A DNA stretch of 64,000 nucleotides from Xenoacremonium recifei (GCA_012184525.1 WOFQ01000034.1:124001-188000), one strand, 5' to 3'; shown: positions 34,808-46,956, counted from the first letter of the stretch. Numbers and translations are program-made. The notes: generated by a model from the sequence alone, not told the origin.

Positions 34808-35904
34808 TGTGACGGAGACGTGATAGTGCAATCTGGACGAGCCAAGGATTGGGATAGACACAAAAGACTTAGATGAGAAACCTTTGCAGACCAGAGAACA
34901 GGAACGCATCTATATAACCTCTTAAATAATACGATGAGTACCATGTACAGTGCTAGGCCTGGTGAAAGATGCCGTCTACGTGGCTAGCAACCTGAGACGA
35001 GCAATCTACTGAAACATGACAAGAGAACAAAGGCTTCTAGACGCCTTGGAGGCTCAGCCAACTTCATGTGAGCCTGATGTCCAATCAATCTCGAATCAAT
35101 CTTCTGGAGAAAACAACTCTACCCTAGCACAGGAGGTGGCTTGTGGTAGACCGAAAGTAGTCTGTTTTCAAGACCAATGAGAGCAGCTCCCCGGATCGAT
35201 ACCGAGCAGATGGACCCCAGCTTACGGTGAGTGTCCAGGCGTCCATCCGGGGCCATGTTCCGGTAGTTGGCACGTGGAAGGACATGGGAGACTAGTGTGA
35301 AACGCACGTGGAAGGACGCATAATGCCCGTGCTTGCAGCAGGGCTGGAAAGGTGGCGAAGGCGCACCTCTTCAGCAAGGCTTTGACTCTCGATATCGAGA
35401 AGAATCAACACAAGTCACAAGTGGGAATGAGCTCACCCGTCGGCACTCCGTTGATGACACTGGATTCAAGCCAGCCCAACAAGGGCATGTTGACACCGGC
35501 GATTTTCTTCTCAGGCGGACTGCTTTAGCGTCTTGGATCATCATCCTGTTGTGGCTGTATTGAGGAGTGAACAATACTAAGGATGATTGCCACCCCGGAC
35601 CCCAGCCTTACCAAGTTCGGGTGAGAATAGCGCCACTAACGGAGTCAGGGCCATCAATGAATAGGCCTCCAAGACAATACTAAGAAAGCCACACACCACC
35701 TTCAACTGGCTAGCAACCGGAGACTGCTCGCAGGAATTCCAGTCCCAAGTTGAAAGACTTATGCTGGCATCTCAGGCCTGCCATTCGGCCTTTCAAATAG
35801 TAACTGCGGGTTCTCCATTCTTGTTTGCCTTTTGTCTCCCATCTCACCAAGCTCCTTACCAGCATCTTTTCCCTGTCCAAGATTTTCATGAGAAATAAAC
35901 AACC
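34808..35904. other. Intergenic, no gene seen
   Basis: 1.1 kb with scattered short repeats. GCACGTGGAAGGAC occurs at 35270-35283 and 35304-35317. A GGCTAGCAACC(T/G)GAGAC block occurs near 34981 and near 35710. These may be remnants of a mobile element, but no termini or coding relic were found. Confidence 0.45.
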
Positions 35905-36909
35905 ATGCCCGACGACCTCAAACTACACTGGCACGAGTATGAGTTCGGAGATGAGGCCTGGGAAAGGATACGGAAGTGTACGTATGACATTTTTGAGGCG
36001 ACTCTGAAGTATCCTGTCAGCCAGACCGTGAAAGTCAAAAGACTTGTGGATGACTTCAACTTCATATCCCTTGCCGGAGACAATCCCTGGGAGGTTTTTG
36101 TCGACATGACGGGATCGATCCCTCCAGGGCATCCATGGCAAGAGGCCATGATTTCATGCGTTCATTATCTCCGGAAGTGCGACGACCTCGTACCAATTCA
36201 CCCTGAAGTGAGACCTGAGTGATCCCGTTTCTTTGCAGCACATCCCACGCTAATGATTCTTTGAAGATGTCCGAAAACTGGTTGCCGTCCAAATGGTCGG
36301 ATCTGGGAGATTACCATATGTATGTGACGGAGGCTGACAATAGTACGTTTCAAGAAGTAATTGTTTTATGGTTGACACTGACACAATCTAGACTTTGGTC
36401 CTGGGTGGCTCGGCGATGGCCAGCCCAGAAACTTCAACTCTTTCTTGGCTCGGGAAAGAACCGATGAAACTGCCCACTCCTACCGTGGTATTTGCGAATT
36501 AAGAGGTGTGCTCGAGAGCTCTCAACCCGGAGACTACATCCCGCCACTTGAAGACTGGTGGCCAAATGGCGTGTGGAGTGCCACGGAATGGCTCATCTAC
36601 AGTGGCGACATGATACTGAAGCATTTAATGTGGCTGAAGGGGCCAGGGAAGGAGGATGATGCACGGGATACTTGGTCGTATCGCTGCGGTCCGCTGGCCC
36701 AAGGCGTGCCCTACTACGGAATCGAACGCTGGGAGTTTTGGAAGAGGCGCTTGGCCGAAGCAATTGCCGAGACTGCCGAGGAGAAGCTGAGCAATGAGTT
36801 GGTTGACCGGGTGTCTCAGGCGCTGAAGGTCATGGCTGAGGTTGAGGAGAAGGCAGCTTTGGCGAAGAGCCATGAGCAAGGTAGCTCAGAGGGTGACGGG
36901 AAAGCATAG
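35905..36909 (+). CDS. Hypothetical protein, Trp-rich, cytosolic
   Basis: Three exons, 35905-36207, 36267-36342 and 36392-36909, with introns of 59 and 49 nt. The first has an AAG acceptor after a CGCTAATG branch site. All close in phase to 298 residues. The protein is soluble, acidic and rich in Trp (for example DWWPNGVWSATEWLIYSGDM). It has a helical C-terminus rich in Glu and Ala (about 225-298) that could form a coiled coil. No signal peptide, no known domain. Exon joins are well supported by branch and splice signals, so the gene is probably real; its function is unknown. Confidence 0.75.
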
Positions 36910-37367
36910 GGCTTGACTAACGGGTTTCGCATCTCAGTTTCATAGGTAGTTTGTCTTTCTGTCTGTAGTCTGAACCATCGTTTGCACCGCTTTCACAATG
37001 CGACGTTTCCAGGTCTTGCTGTTCGTCCATGCCGCTGGAACCCTCCCGTCTTTCCAGGGAGTAGGGTCGCTAAGAGGGAGATCCGGCAGGGCCCGCAGCG
37101 GGTGATGTAGCAACATGGGCACCGGGAGCTGCCGAGAGACATGGATCTTCGCCCCTAACGGAACGGGATCAGCCCTACCGTAGTAGCTGGGAGGTAAGCT
37201 TGAAGAGTGCTGTAACATGGCCCCAGGACTGGCGGCAGGGGTTCTCTTATAGAGGCTCAGCCCGCCTAACACGGTACCTGGACTCTCTTTTCCAGTTGGG
37301 AGCATGATGTGAGCCATTTGCGACTCTGAGTGTGGGAATCAGGTTCTGTGGCATTTCATAATATATT
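36910..37367. other. Convergent intergenic region
   Basis: Spacer between the unknown gene and the sulfatase 3' end. A 125-codon minus-strand frame (36940-37317) has basic, Pro-rich random-looking composition and is not called. Confidence 0.55.
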
Positions 37368-39124
37368 TTACCACCAGCGCTTCGTATTGTCTCTCTTCAG
37401 TGCTTCTTGAAACATGGTATAAGCATCGAACATGCCCGTTTCCTGGAAGTAAGTCTCATAATGTACAATCATCTCCTTCATCTTGTCTGGCATCGCCTCG
37501 CTTAGATCGTGTATTTCGCTGGGATCTTGAGCAATGTTGTATAACTCCCAGCGCCCTGGGCCTCGAGGCGGCGGCAGGAAGAGAGCCTTCCAGTCCCCAA
37601 CCCGAACGGCCGCTATTCCCAGCTGCTCCCACCCGACGATGTCTTTCTCTGAGTCGTATATCTGAATGCCTCCGTCATCCGGTGCTTTCAGCAGCGGCCT
37701 CCAGGACTTCCCCCGAACAGGCGCGACGTCGCGGACTCGGAAAGTCGCTCCGGGATGCTGAATTCCGGCGAGCTCAAGGACTGTAGGCAGAACGTCCATC
37801 ACCGTGGTGAAGTTGGGGGTAACCAGGCCCTTCTTAGCCAACTCTGGTGGATAGCGAACAATACATGGGCAGTGAATTCCTCCTTCAGTGGTGAAGGACT
37901 TGAGTCCTCGGCTCGGTGCAGTAGCAGCCGAAGCCCACTGTGGTCCGTACCAAACAAACGAATTATAGTTGCCGATGTTCTCCAGGGAATTGTCGTAGTA
38001 TTTCGCCAAGACGTCTTTCATCGTAGCGCCAGCAAGAATCGGGACGGCTTCAAGCAATTGTCCTTCCGCCCCATTATCAGACATGAAGGCGATGAACGTA
38101 TTATCAAGCTCGTCTATGCCCTCAAGGTACTTAATCACCCGGCCAATGTTTACATCGATCAGGTCAACCATGGCCGCAAAGGTCTCCATAGACCGGCAAG
38201 ACTTCTTGCGCTCCTCTTCTGGGAGCTCAGCCCAAGGAGTGGTGCCGAGGGTTTGAATCGGGGCTGCTTCGACATCGCTAGGTACGAGCCCATTCGCGAT
38301 GAGGCTCTTCAGCCTCTTTTCTCGCAGAGCAAGCGGCCCGTCGTCGTAAACGCCGCGATATTTTTCGATGGTCTCCCGCGGAGCCTGCAGCGGCCAATGC
38401 GGCGCAGTAAAGGCGAGGTACGCAAAGAACGGCTGATCTTTTTCGCTCTCATTGCGGTCTTCGAGGTAGTGGAGAAGATAGTCCGTGAACGTATTCGAAG
38501 AATAGAAATCTCGAGGCAAGTCCTTGCTACCATCAAGAAACTCGCCATGCTCCATCCAGATGCCGTCACCCTTGAAGATTGCGCGAGGCTTTTCTGTTGT
38601 GTCATAAAGCTGGGGCTCGTGATTGAAATGGTTTCCAGCTCCGGGGAGAGTGCTGAGTACCTTTGTAAAGCCTCTGGCGTATGGCGCAGTGTCCTTCGTG
38701 ACACCCAAGTGCCTATTGTTGAGTTAGTCAACCGAGACAGCTTTGGAGCGAGATTCGGATATTGGTACCATTTTCCACTCATCACGGTGAAGTAGCCATT
38801 ATCCTGCATAATCTCAGGCAGAGCAGCAACCCGGTAGTTGAGATACCCTTCATATCCGGGGCGGTCTTTAAAGATTTCGGGATACTTCTTCATTCTCTCT
38901 GCCATGCACCCGATGCCCGCGATATGCGCGTCAGTACCAGAGAGGAGCATGGCTCGGGTGGGAGAGCAGGAAGCTGCGGTATGAAACCCGGTCATGCGCA
39001 TACCCTCCATCGCTAGCTTGTAGAGATTTGGAGTATCGATCTCTCCCCCGTACGGGGAGGTATCGCTGAAGCCGAGATCATCGGCAACGATAATCAGAAA
39101 GTTAGGTTTCTTCTCTTTGGGCAT
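37368..39124 (-). CDS. Arylsulfatase (type I sulfatase)
   Basis: Exons 39124-38769 and 38712-37368 are joined in phase 2 across a 56-nt intron that rebuilds the family motif SGKWHLG. The 566-residue protein hydrolyses sulfate esters. Metal ligands D15 and D16 are in IVADDLGF. The active-site signature CSPTRAMLLSG has C53, the residue oxidised to formylglycine in the C-x-P-x-R class. The second-half motifs TAPHWPLQAP and SDNGAEG are intact. No signal peptide is seen, so it is probably cytosolic, as in the bacterial AtsA group. It is divergent from a sugar porter over a promoter with CreA-type boxes, suggesting uptake and desulfation of a carbon or sulfur source (inference). Confidence 0.94.
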
Positions 39125-39842
39125 AGTTAGAACCTTGATGTCTAGTGAATTGTATTGTAATGATTCTGGACGGGACTGCCTGCTTGCTTCATACCTCTGA
39201 TATTCCTTTATAGTCACCCAGTCTCTGAACTCCGTGCCGAAATCAGCGCCGAACCGCTCCCGAAACGGGACCGGAACTCGGAAGTCGGTCACTGGAGACA
39301 GTTCGGCAAACTAGAGAGGAAATGCGAAGGATGAGGTGCGCTTTCTGTGACTTTCTTCGCGGAGAGCATTCTAACCGAGGAACTAAAACGCACTCAAAAC
39401 CGGGTGGAGAATAGAAGACACAGAAAACCAGGATGAGTGAATCCTCAGCGCAGTGACCCTATATTTCAAGACATCTATGCTCAAATAACAGTAGGTTCTT
39501 TGCACCCGAAGTCTTTCTTCGACATTTTTCTGCGGGAGAATTGCAAATCCTTCCACTTTCTGCAGCTATCTAGGCAGAAGGCGCCCGGGCAAAGGAAATC
39601 CTCAGAAGTTATGCTCATTGATCAGTGAAATGCGCGCTATCCTGTAGAATCACATCTGTTCCTTCAATTAGAAAACGAAGGAGTTCACGTGTTGGCAGCC
39701 TACATATCTGGCTGGTAAAGGTGTTGCAGAAAAAAATGGGGTATGGCCACTGCGTGATATCGACAGGCGATCAGCCCTTCACAGGAGTTTAGAGAAATCC
39801 CGACAGCCGTAGCGTTATGGGTAAGTGGATCGTTTTGTATGT

Positions 39843-39858
39843 CTGGGGAAGTCTGGGG
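39843..39858 (+). promoter_or_regulatory. Paired CreA-type CTGGGG boxes, upstream copy
   Basis: CTGGGG at 39843-39848 and 39853-39858 match the SYGGRG consensus of the carbon catabolite repressor CreA/Cre1, at 10-bp spacing (one helical turn), about 480-490 bp upstream of the porter ATG. Confidence 0.5.
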
Positions 39859-39991
39859 AAGTTGAAGCCAGGGGCGAGCACCGATGTTTCATGGGATCGT
39901 GGTTTATTGCCGATAATTGGAGCAGGGTTTCATATACCGACACCCGTAGCGTTGTAAACGTAAAGGAACATTTGACAGTTTACGGAGTAGT

Positions 39992-40018
39992 CTGGGGAAG
40001 TCTGGGGGAGTTCCCCAG
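39992..40018. promoter_or_regulatory. CreA-type box cluster with inverted repeat
   Basis: CTGGGG at 39992-39997 and 40002-40007 repeats the pair above. The second box forms a palindrome with CCCCAG at 40013-40018 (CTGGGGGAGTTCCCCAG). Three SYGGRG sites in 27 bp, about 320-345 bp upstream of the porter ATG. Confidence 0.55.
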
Positions 40019-40335
40019 TTTTAGGAATCATCATGTCGTTGATTGGATATGTTGCTTTCGCCAACAATGCAACCGTCAATACACATGAGCTCGCCATTCG
40101 GCTAAGAAAGTCGGCATGCTCATTTCTAATGGGAGAGGCAATGACCCTTGCAGTAAGTCATCTGAATAAGGCAACTCATATAACTCGGGATGCGGGACAG
40201 GAAAGACTGACGAGGGGTCAAGTATAAAGGAAGCCAGCTGTCGTCCAGTGTTCTTCGTGCAGGATCATCGTTTAAGACAGACCGATACCACTTTTGACTC
40301 AAATCTGTTTGATTGAACCCAACAGGACCGTTGCC

Positions 40336-42117
40336 ATGGCTTTTGGAGACCTCAAAGCCCTGCGTCATATGACATGGCATCTCGCCTTTGCTGTTGTTGT
40401 CATGTCCGTAAGCACATTCGCATACGGATTTGATAATCAGGTCTACTCGACCATTCAAGCAATGGATGGCAAGTCATCAATGTGGCGATCCTAATTCACC
40501 GGCCTATCTGATCATGAACAGCCTTCGAGAAGAGATTCGGCACCTACGATCCCGAAACAAAGACTTATGCTTTCAGCGCGCTCCATCTCGCGTTTCTGAA
40601 CTCTCTGGGTCTGATAACTAAGGCTGCCGGTGTCATCCTCGGCGGGCTAACTGCAGATTATCTTGGAAGGAAGACGAGCTTTATGCTTATGCAGTTGCTC
40701 TGTATCGTTGGAATCGCAGTCAGCTACACTGCTAAAGAGTATGGCCAGATCCTTGGCGGTCGGATGCTTGTGCAGGCCTTCGTTGGCTGGGATACACTCC
40801 TCGTGCCTTTATACTTAGCTGAGATTGCGCCAGCCGCTATCCGAGGAGGCTTGGTTGGCGTGTTCGTGTTTGCGCACCAGTTCGGCTCTTTCATCTGCTC
40901 CTTTGTCACTTTTAGGTCATCCAAGTATACCACGGATGAGTCTTGGCAACTCCCCATTATCGTCGGCCTCGCATTTCCCTTATTCAGCCTCCTTGCCGGG
41001 TGGTACTTTGCAGAAAGCCCTCGCTGGCTTGTTATCAAAAAGAAGCATCAACGCGCCATCAAAGCAGTTGAGTGGTACGTCGGTGGTGCCGAAGGGTTTG
41101 ATCCTGCGGTTGAGGTAGCCCTCCTCGACGCATCGATCGAGGAGGATATGGCCACCAAAGGCCACTGGATGGATCTATTCCGGGGCACAAACAGGGCAAG
41201 CATTCCTCTCTTTGGGTCGGATAACCCTTTGACTAATGGCCTCAACTCAGATTCGAACTTTTATTGCCTGCATGGCTGGGGTTTTTAACCAGCTCACCGG
41301 CCAGAGTTTTGTGAGCCAATATGGCACTATCTTCGTGAAGAGTATCGGCACAATCGACCCCTTCACCTTCAACGTTGTGTCTAGGCTTGGAAGTTCAATC
41401 GGTCCTGCCCTTGTCTTTTTCTCAATCGATTCAATCGGTCGTCGACCTCTATATTTTGTCATGGCTATTCTCTGCATCATTTCGTTGATGACACTGGGTG
41501 GTCTCGGTGTCGGTGATGTGACGCACGCAAAGAAAAGCGGTATCGTCGCTATGACTGCGCTATTCGGGTGTTTTTATTCAGCCGGTTTTGGTGCCGTGTA
41601 AGTCTGGAGAGTGATTGCCATTGAGCATAAGCACAAGCACAAGCACAAGCTAACAATTAGATGATCTGTCCAGAGGAGCTATCATCAGTGCCGAAACGCC
41701 GCATGATCGTCTGCGTGATAAAAGCAACGTCCTTGTCTATGTGCTGCATACGATCTGCGATTTTTCAGTGACATTTTCGTTGCCTTATCTCCTCAACGCG
41801 CCGTATGCGAATCTCAAGTCCAAGGTTGGATTCATTTACGGGAGCGTTGCAGTCGTGGGTCTTGTATGGGCCTACTTCTTCGTTCCCGAAGCAAGTAAAC
41901 GCTCGTTGGAACAGCTAGACGAGATGTGGCGTGCTGAGGTTCCGCCCCGCAAGTTCAAATGTAAGCCGTATTCCCAGGAAAATGGCCCTGATGGTTCTAG
42001 CTAACGCCTTTCAAAGCCTGGAAGTCGCCGATTGACAGCATTGGCGCAAGAATCACGAGGAATGAAGATACACCAGAAGATATGAAAGGTGCCGAGCTAG
42101 CTGAGCATATTGAGTAG
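40336..42117 (+). CDS. MFS sugar porter (hexose/oligosaccharide transporter)
   Basis: Five exons (40336-40468, 40522-41195, 41251-41597, 41674-41960, 42017-42117) close in phase to 513 residues. Plasma-membrane sugar/H+ symporter family: DYLGRKTS (loop 2-3), AESPRWL after helix 6, DSIGRRPLYF (loop 8-9) and PEASKRSLEQLDEMW at the end, with twelve hydrophobic segments. The Lys in the final motif replaces the usual Gly of PETKGR. Introns 1 and 2 start with GC (GCAAGT, GCAAGC) instead of GT; no in-frame GT alternative exists. Intron 3 carries an AAGCAC microsatellite. The intron 4 to exon 5 join follows a CTAAC branch site and adds a charged tail. Probably glucose-repressed, given the CreA-type boxes. 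Confidence 0.88.
41629..41650 (+). repeat. AAGCAC microsatellite inside intron 3
   Basis: About 3.7 copies of AAGCAC directly before the CTAAC branch site of the third intron of the sugar porter gene. Confidence 0.8.
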
Positions 42118-42815
42118 TGCATTTGGTGCCATGAAGGTGGCTTGGCAGGAATACATGCAGCCCGGGGTTGAGCATTGCCTATTGTGATTCATAGCATTGT
42201 TGGTCTCAATGTGGCTCTAAAAGCCACTGCCTTGAATGACAGTATAAATACACAGGCAAATATTTGCCTAAGAGATGAGGACTTCGACACTCTTTGCTAC
42301 GTGATGGAGCAACCAGATGAAACTGCCGCGTATCTTTGTGGTGCTCTCTCCAGTACAAGTACTAGTCAAGCCCCTGCTAACAGTGAGTCCCCTGCACGGC
42401 AGCAAGTCGCCGAAAGAAGACAACAGGGGACATACCCGTCTGACAGTCAGTCATGTGGCCAGCCAGCGTCATGTCATCCGTATCCGTACATCCATAATCA
42501 GCCAGTAAGCTGCTTCACGGAAGCCCGGGGCCAGTTCCACGAGCCACCCGGCCTCTCAGCGGAGATCAGCAGACACGTCAAGTCCCTGTTCGCTTCCCGC
42601 TCCCGTGATGGAGCAGCCTGTGATCACGAATGCCTTGCATTAGGCCTCCATTTCAGGCCGCTCTGAAGTCCCGTAATCACCGCAATGGCGTCATCTTCCC
42701 CATGGGCATATCTCTCCTCCATGCCATGCCGCTCCAGCGCTGGACAAGCCTCGATCTGATAATTAACGTTCGGAATCTCTGACGTATCTGCTTGAGGCAC
42801 GGCCGTTCTTCAAAA
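42118..42815. other. Intergenic, no gene seen
   Basis: About 700 bp with the porter 3' flank and the promoter of the ankyrin gene. A 163-codon frame at 42175-42666 has no domain and random composition. Confidence 0.55.
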
Positions 42816-45448
42816 ATGCCCGGCAAGTTCTCGCTGTCGGGGCGGCCCAAACCCACTAGCAAGCCCTGGTCCTCGTCCGCCAGGCGCAACGAGCCATCCT
42901 TGTTTAGTTCAGCTTCGAGATCGCGACCCAGAAGCTCCTACGGCTCTCCTTCAGACGCCCTGCTCAAACCATCAGTTTCAGGGCCCGGTCGACGGTCCAG
43001 GTCCCATGAGACCTCCGAGCGAAGACCCCGACCTCCATCCAACTCCTATGCAAGGGACGAGTATGATCGGCCCAGCGCATCAGACAGACGAGACTCCCGT
43101 CGTCGATCAGTCTCGCCACGGACGCGGCCGCTATCTTCACGAACCTCCGCAAGGGCTCCCCGACCGCGGCCGCGCAGGGACTCCTCCATCTCAGGCGATG
43201 ATACAAGACCATCTCCGCGACGTCCGTCCCTCGCTCGACACGATCAATATCAAGAGAGGCCCTCCAGGTCCTCTAGACCAAGCTATGACGGTCGCAGACC
43301 ATCTCCGAGCCCGCCGCGATCGCCTCTCGACGAACGGCCCCGACTAGATACTCGAAGAGCAAGCCATCATGGGCCGATACTCACCGGGGCTCCTTCACGT
43401 CCAAATCCTCCGCCAGCTCCTCCGCCAGCTCCTCCGCCAGCAGTGCACCCTGCCTCCCATGTATATACAACAGGGTCTCAGCGACCCAGCCCTGATCCAT
43501 CACGTCGCCCTTCTTACACGGGCCGTTATGCTGCACCTGCAGCTGGGACAGCCTATCGGCCATCAACGCCACCAAAGTATCGACCGCAAGCCCACGTAAA
43601 TGAAGACTCCAAAACCAACTCAATACGAGACGATGTACCCGCATCGCTAAGGCCTGGAAGTGCCATACCCAGCCCTCGGAATGAGGTACCAACACCTGGG
43701 GGATCAGGCAGTGATAAGCCCATCCTTCGAGATGATGTCCCTTCATCATTGAGGCCGGGTCTTGGGATGGCGCATCACAGCAATACGTCAACCCCTCCAG
43801 TTACAAAGACACAGCGCCCTGTGTCATCAGCCACTTCAGCCAAGCCCAGCCAACCCGACGCAGAAGCTGCCTCGAAACCTGCCGTGAAGCCAACGGCAAA
43901 GCCACCGTCAAGTTCTCCGCCCAAGCCTAGTGGAAAGCCACTGAATCTTTTCGAAAAGATTCCACAAGCCTTGGCAGCCTCCTCGGGCCTGGAGATGCTC
44001 ACCCAGCATGCCGACACAGTAAAGGAATGGGCCGACTGGCTCACTCAGATCCGCGATGCCCCCGAGGAGATCCAGGGACTCTCTGCCAAAGCTCAAACTG
44101 CAAAGGATACCATCGCGCAGATCCAGAAGACACTGGATGCGAGGCCCGATCTCGTGGAGGGAGAGGGCGGGCAGCGCCTGAGAGGCCAGATCGAGGGATC
44201 TATCAAGAGCACCAATTCTGTTCTGACCGACTTGACAAAGATGCTTCAGGACCTGAGCGCCGTCTCAGCGAAGGATGGAAGCATCATGAGTGGCTTGCAG
44301 GAGTTCTACAACTCTTACAAGTATCGGAGTGAGTTTGAGGAGAAGGTTAAGGAAGCAGATGCGCAGCTGCAGAAGGAGTTGAGTGGACTAAGTACGCTGG
44401 TGATGAACCTCTATACGTGAGTTCCCGTATCCCTTTTCCGCAGGCTAAATGTCGCTGACTTCTATTTTGAAGGAGGAGCATGATGATGCCTGCACCACTT
44501 GGATCTTCTACTTCAGTCCCGCCTCCCAAACCTACCGTTGCAGCTTCAGGAACGCCTGAGAGCAAAGGCCCAACTCCTTCAGGCCCGGCTCCTTCAGGGC
44601 GAGCGGAGCCAGCAGAACTCCCAGCCTCTACTCCATCTCCAATTCCATCAGAGTCAAAGAAGGAGTCTCCGTCCAGCGATCTGGAGCCTCCGCCGATGGG
44701 GCCTGTTCCCGGGCCAAGTACGGTGCCTCCATCTCCAAGCGTTCTGGGTGAGGAGGAGGCCAATATCGGGACTCACCCTGAACCTGTGCACGAAGAGCCA
44801 AACGAGGATCCGAAGAACAAAGAAGACGCAGCTCTCGAGCCGAAAAAGGAGCCGCAGCCAGAAGCAAAACGACCTCCTACCGCCAATCCTGTGAAGAGCA
44901 ACCCCGACGAGGTGTTGTTGGATGCCGTGTGGGACGGAAACCTCAAAGCCGCCGCTGCCGCTCTCAAGGACTCATCCGTAAGCGTCTGCGACCAGAAAGG
45001 CCTGACGCCGCTTCACCTAGCATGCGAACGCGACAATCTTGCCATTGCCATGCTCCTCCTAGATCACGGAGCCGATCCCAACGCGCGCGCCAACGGTGGA
45101 CGAACACCCCTTCACCTCGCCTCACGGTTTGCTTCAGCAGCGACGGTCGAGCTGCTCGTGGACGATGCCCGTGCGAATCCCAATGCCAGAACGACAGACG
45201 GGCGAACGCCACTGCACTACGCTGCCAGCTCGGCGGAAGATGGTGATGAGGAGAGGCGGGAGGTGGTGCGCGTGCTGCGCGATTGGGGCGCGGATCCGAC
45301 GCTTGAGGATGCGAAGGGCAGAACGCCGAGGGATGTTGCGCAGAGGAGAGACTATTGGGATATATCTTCAACATTGAGGAGGGCAGAGAAGAGGTGGGAG
45401 GAGGACCGTCCGCATGGGTGGTTCCAGAGACATGGATTCAGGAAGTAA
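42816..45448 (+). CDS. Disordered N-terminus, ankyrin-repeat C-terminus protein
   Basis: Exons 42816-44416 and 44473-45448 are joined in phase 2 (56-nt GTGAGT...TTGAAG intron), giving 858 residues. Residues 1-380 are Arg/Ser/Pro-rich with many SR/RS and RRPS patches and a Pro-Ala repeat (PPPAPPPAPPPA). A more ordered, helical section (about 380-530) contains NLFEKIPQALAASSGLE and could form coiled coils. A second Pro/Ser/Glu-rich linker leads to about four ankyrin repeats at 677-850 (GLTPLHLACERDNLAIAMLL, GRTPLHLAS, GRTPLHYAAS, GRTPRDVAQ). Ankyrins bind partner proteins; the RS-rich part could bind RNA or be phosphorylated. Specific function unknown. Confidence 0.85.
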
Positions 45449-46096
45449 AGTGAAGCAATTTGCATAGCGGGAGGAGTCTTTGGTTTCGGCATTTCACATC
45501 TAGAATCGCATCTCTTCCAGTTCAGCGTTCAATCACTCAACTTACCTAGTTCAGTCTGTTCCTCGCCTTTAGCACTTCCGTCATGACATGTTCGTGCCAA
45601 GACTCCCGTTGTCGATGATGCGCAGCTTAGATGCTAAGCATAAAATAGAGTTATGCTGGGGCATGAAATTCCATGTTTTGTCGCATTTCCTGGTGCGGGA
45701 TTGCGAAACAGGATCTTGAGCGGGGGAGCGGATATTCTCCGACACTATAGCAATCCTGGTAGACTCGGTTTGATCTACGAGTCGATCTTACCAACCAGAT
45801 TACAGCAAAGAATCGCAACTCGCCACGACAACAGGGATTATTTTCACTATGGCTTCAAACGCGACAACTGTGGCAAGACCGCCAAATATCTTTCCTAGTC
45901 AAGCCCAAGAACGCCACCGTCAGGACAGATCAACAAGAGGCATTTCCGGCGATTAATAATCGTTGAACTTGTCTTAATAAATGATGTCACCCGCTAACAA
46001 GCTCCTTCGACTACTACGGACTGGCATTTGTCATCTCGCGACTTCTCCTCTCTGCGACACTTCTCTCTGGATTGCCCGTTCAGCCCAGAAATCACC
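45449..46096. other. Intergenic, no gene seen
   Basis: 3' flank of the ankyrin gene and promoter of the next gene. No supported feature. Confidence 0.6.
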
Positions 46097-46956
46097 ATGT
46101 CGGGCCCTGTGACCGAATTCTCCTACTTCGCGGCTCGGGTAGGTCTGGACCTCCTGAATCAGACCAAACCAGAAGGCCAAATCCTCGTGAAGGCTGCCGA
46201 GACCGCACTAAAACAGTCTGGGGCAACGCGAGTTTATCACGGGCTTGAGATTGAGAACCCCAACAATGTCTGGCTTTTCCTCGACTGGGATTCCTATGAG
46301 GACCATGTAAAGTATCGTAGCAGCCAGTAAGTTTCCCTCTTGCAATGTGAATGACCAGGCCCAGGACCGTGACGTTGGCTCACCTCTCGGCCGCGGACCT
46401 CACAGCATCTGCCCAACTCGACCCCTCCTTTGGATCACCTCTACCTATCGGCGCCGAGGTCACTGACTCACTGGGTAGAACGCACGCTTTAGTCGCCGAG
46501 ACATTGAAGCCTATACTCGACTTCTCGCGCGGTTTTGTCAAGCATGTTTCTCTGAAGCCCTACCCCCCAGTACAAGTTCTCGACAAGGAGAAGTCTGGAG
46601 TGACCGAGGTTCTCAGCGCATACTTTCCCTCAGATGTCGACGATGCCACGCGAGAAACAGCTGAAGCCCGCTTCGAGGAGTTCATCGAGAAGAGTCTTAA
46701 GTCATCGCCAGACTTCAAGGGGGTCAGTTACGGCTGGAGTATAGAAGGCGATGTTCCGATCCGGGGCGACGAGAACAGTGTCGGGCGCTTGCTGGTGGCC
46801 TTCATCGGATGGCCAAGCGTCGAGGCGCACATGAAGTTCCGAGGAAGCCCAGAATTCACGGACCATATCAACATCATCCGGAACATTCCAGGCATCATCA
46901 AGCTGGGGGCATTCCATGTCAGCTGTCGGAGCAAGACAGTGGCAGATCTGAAGTAG
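46097..46956 (+). CDS. Tandem ABM-like (dimeric alpha/beta barrel) protein
   Basis: Two exons, 46097-46326 and 46365-46956, with a very short 38-nt intron, give 273 residues. An alternative acceptor 6 nt earlier would leave 32 nt. Both halves look like antibiotic-biosynthesis-monooxygenase folds: the first ends NNVWLFLDWDSYEDHVKYRSS, cut here by the intron, and the second ends AFIGWPSVEAHMKFRGSPEF. The paired W-x-S-x-E/D-x-H segments are the usual ABM mark. Members act as small cofactor-free oxygenases or as structural barrels. No signal peptide. It converges on the acyltransferase gene. Confidence 0.75.

Larger units (their letters stand above)
39125..40335. other. Divergent intergenic region with duplicated segment
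   Basis: 1.2 kb between the sulfatase and the sugar porter. Two similar segments, about 39803-39858 and 39943-40010, each start with C(A/C)(G/C)CCGTAGCGTT and end in paired CTGGGG boxes. No gene seen. Confidence 0.6.

Noticed and set aside
35270..35317. Direct repeat GCACGTGGAAGGAC, 34 bp apart
   Set aside because: Too short and isolated to be called a mobile element or regulatory array.
36940..37317. A 125-codon minus frame beside the sulfatase
   Set aside because: Basic, Pro-rich and patternless; sits between convergent genes where UTRs are expected.
42175..42666. A 163-codon plus frame upstream of the ankyrin gene
   Set aside because: No domain and atypical composition; likely promoter/UTR sequence.
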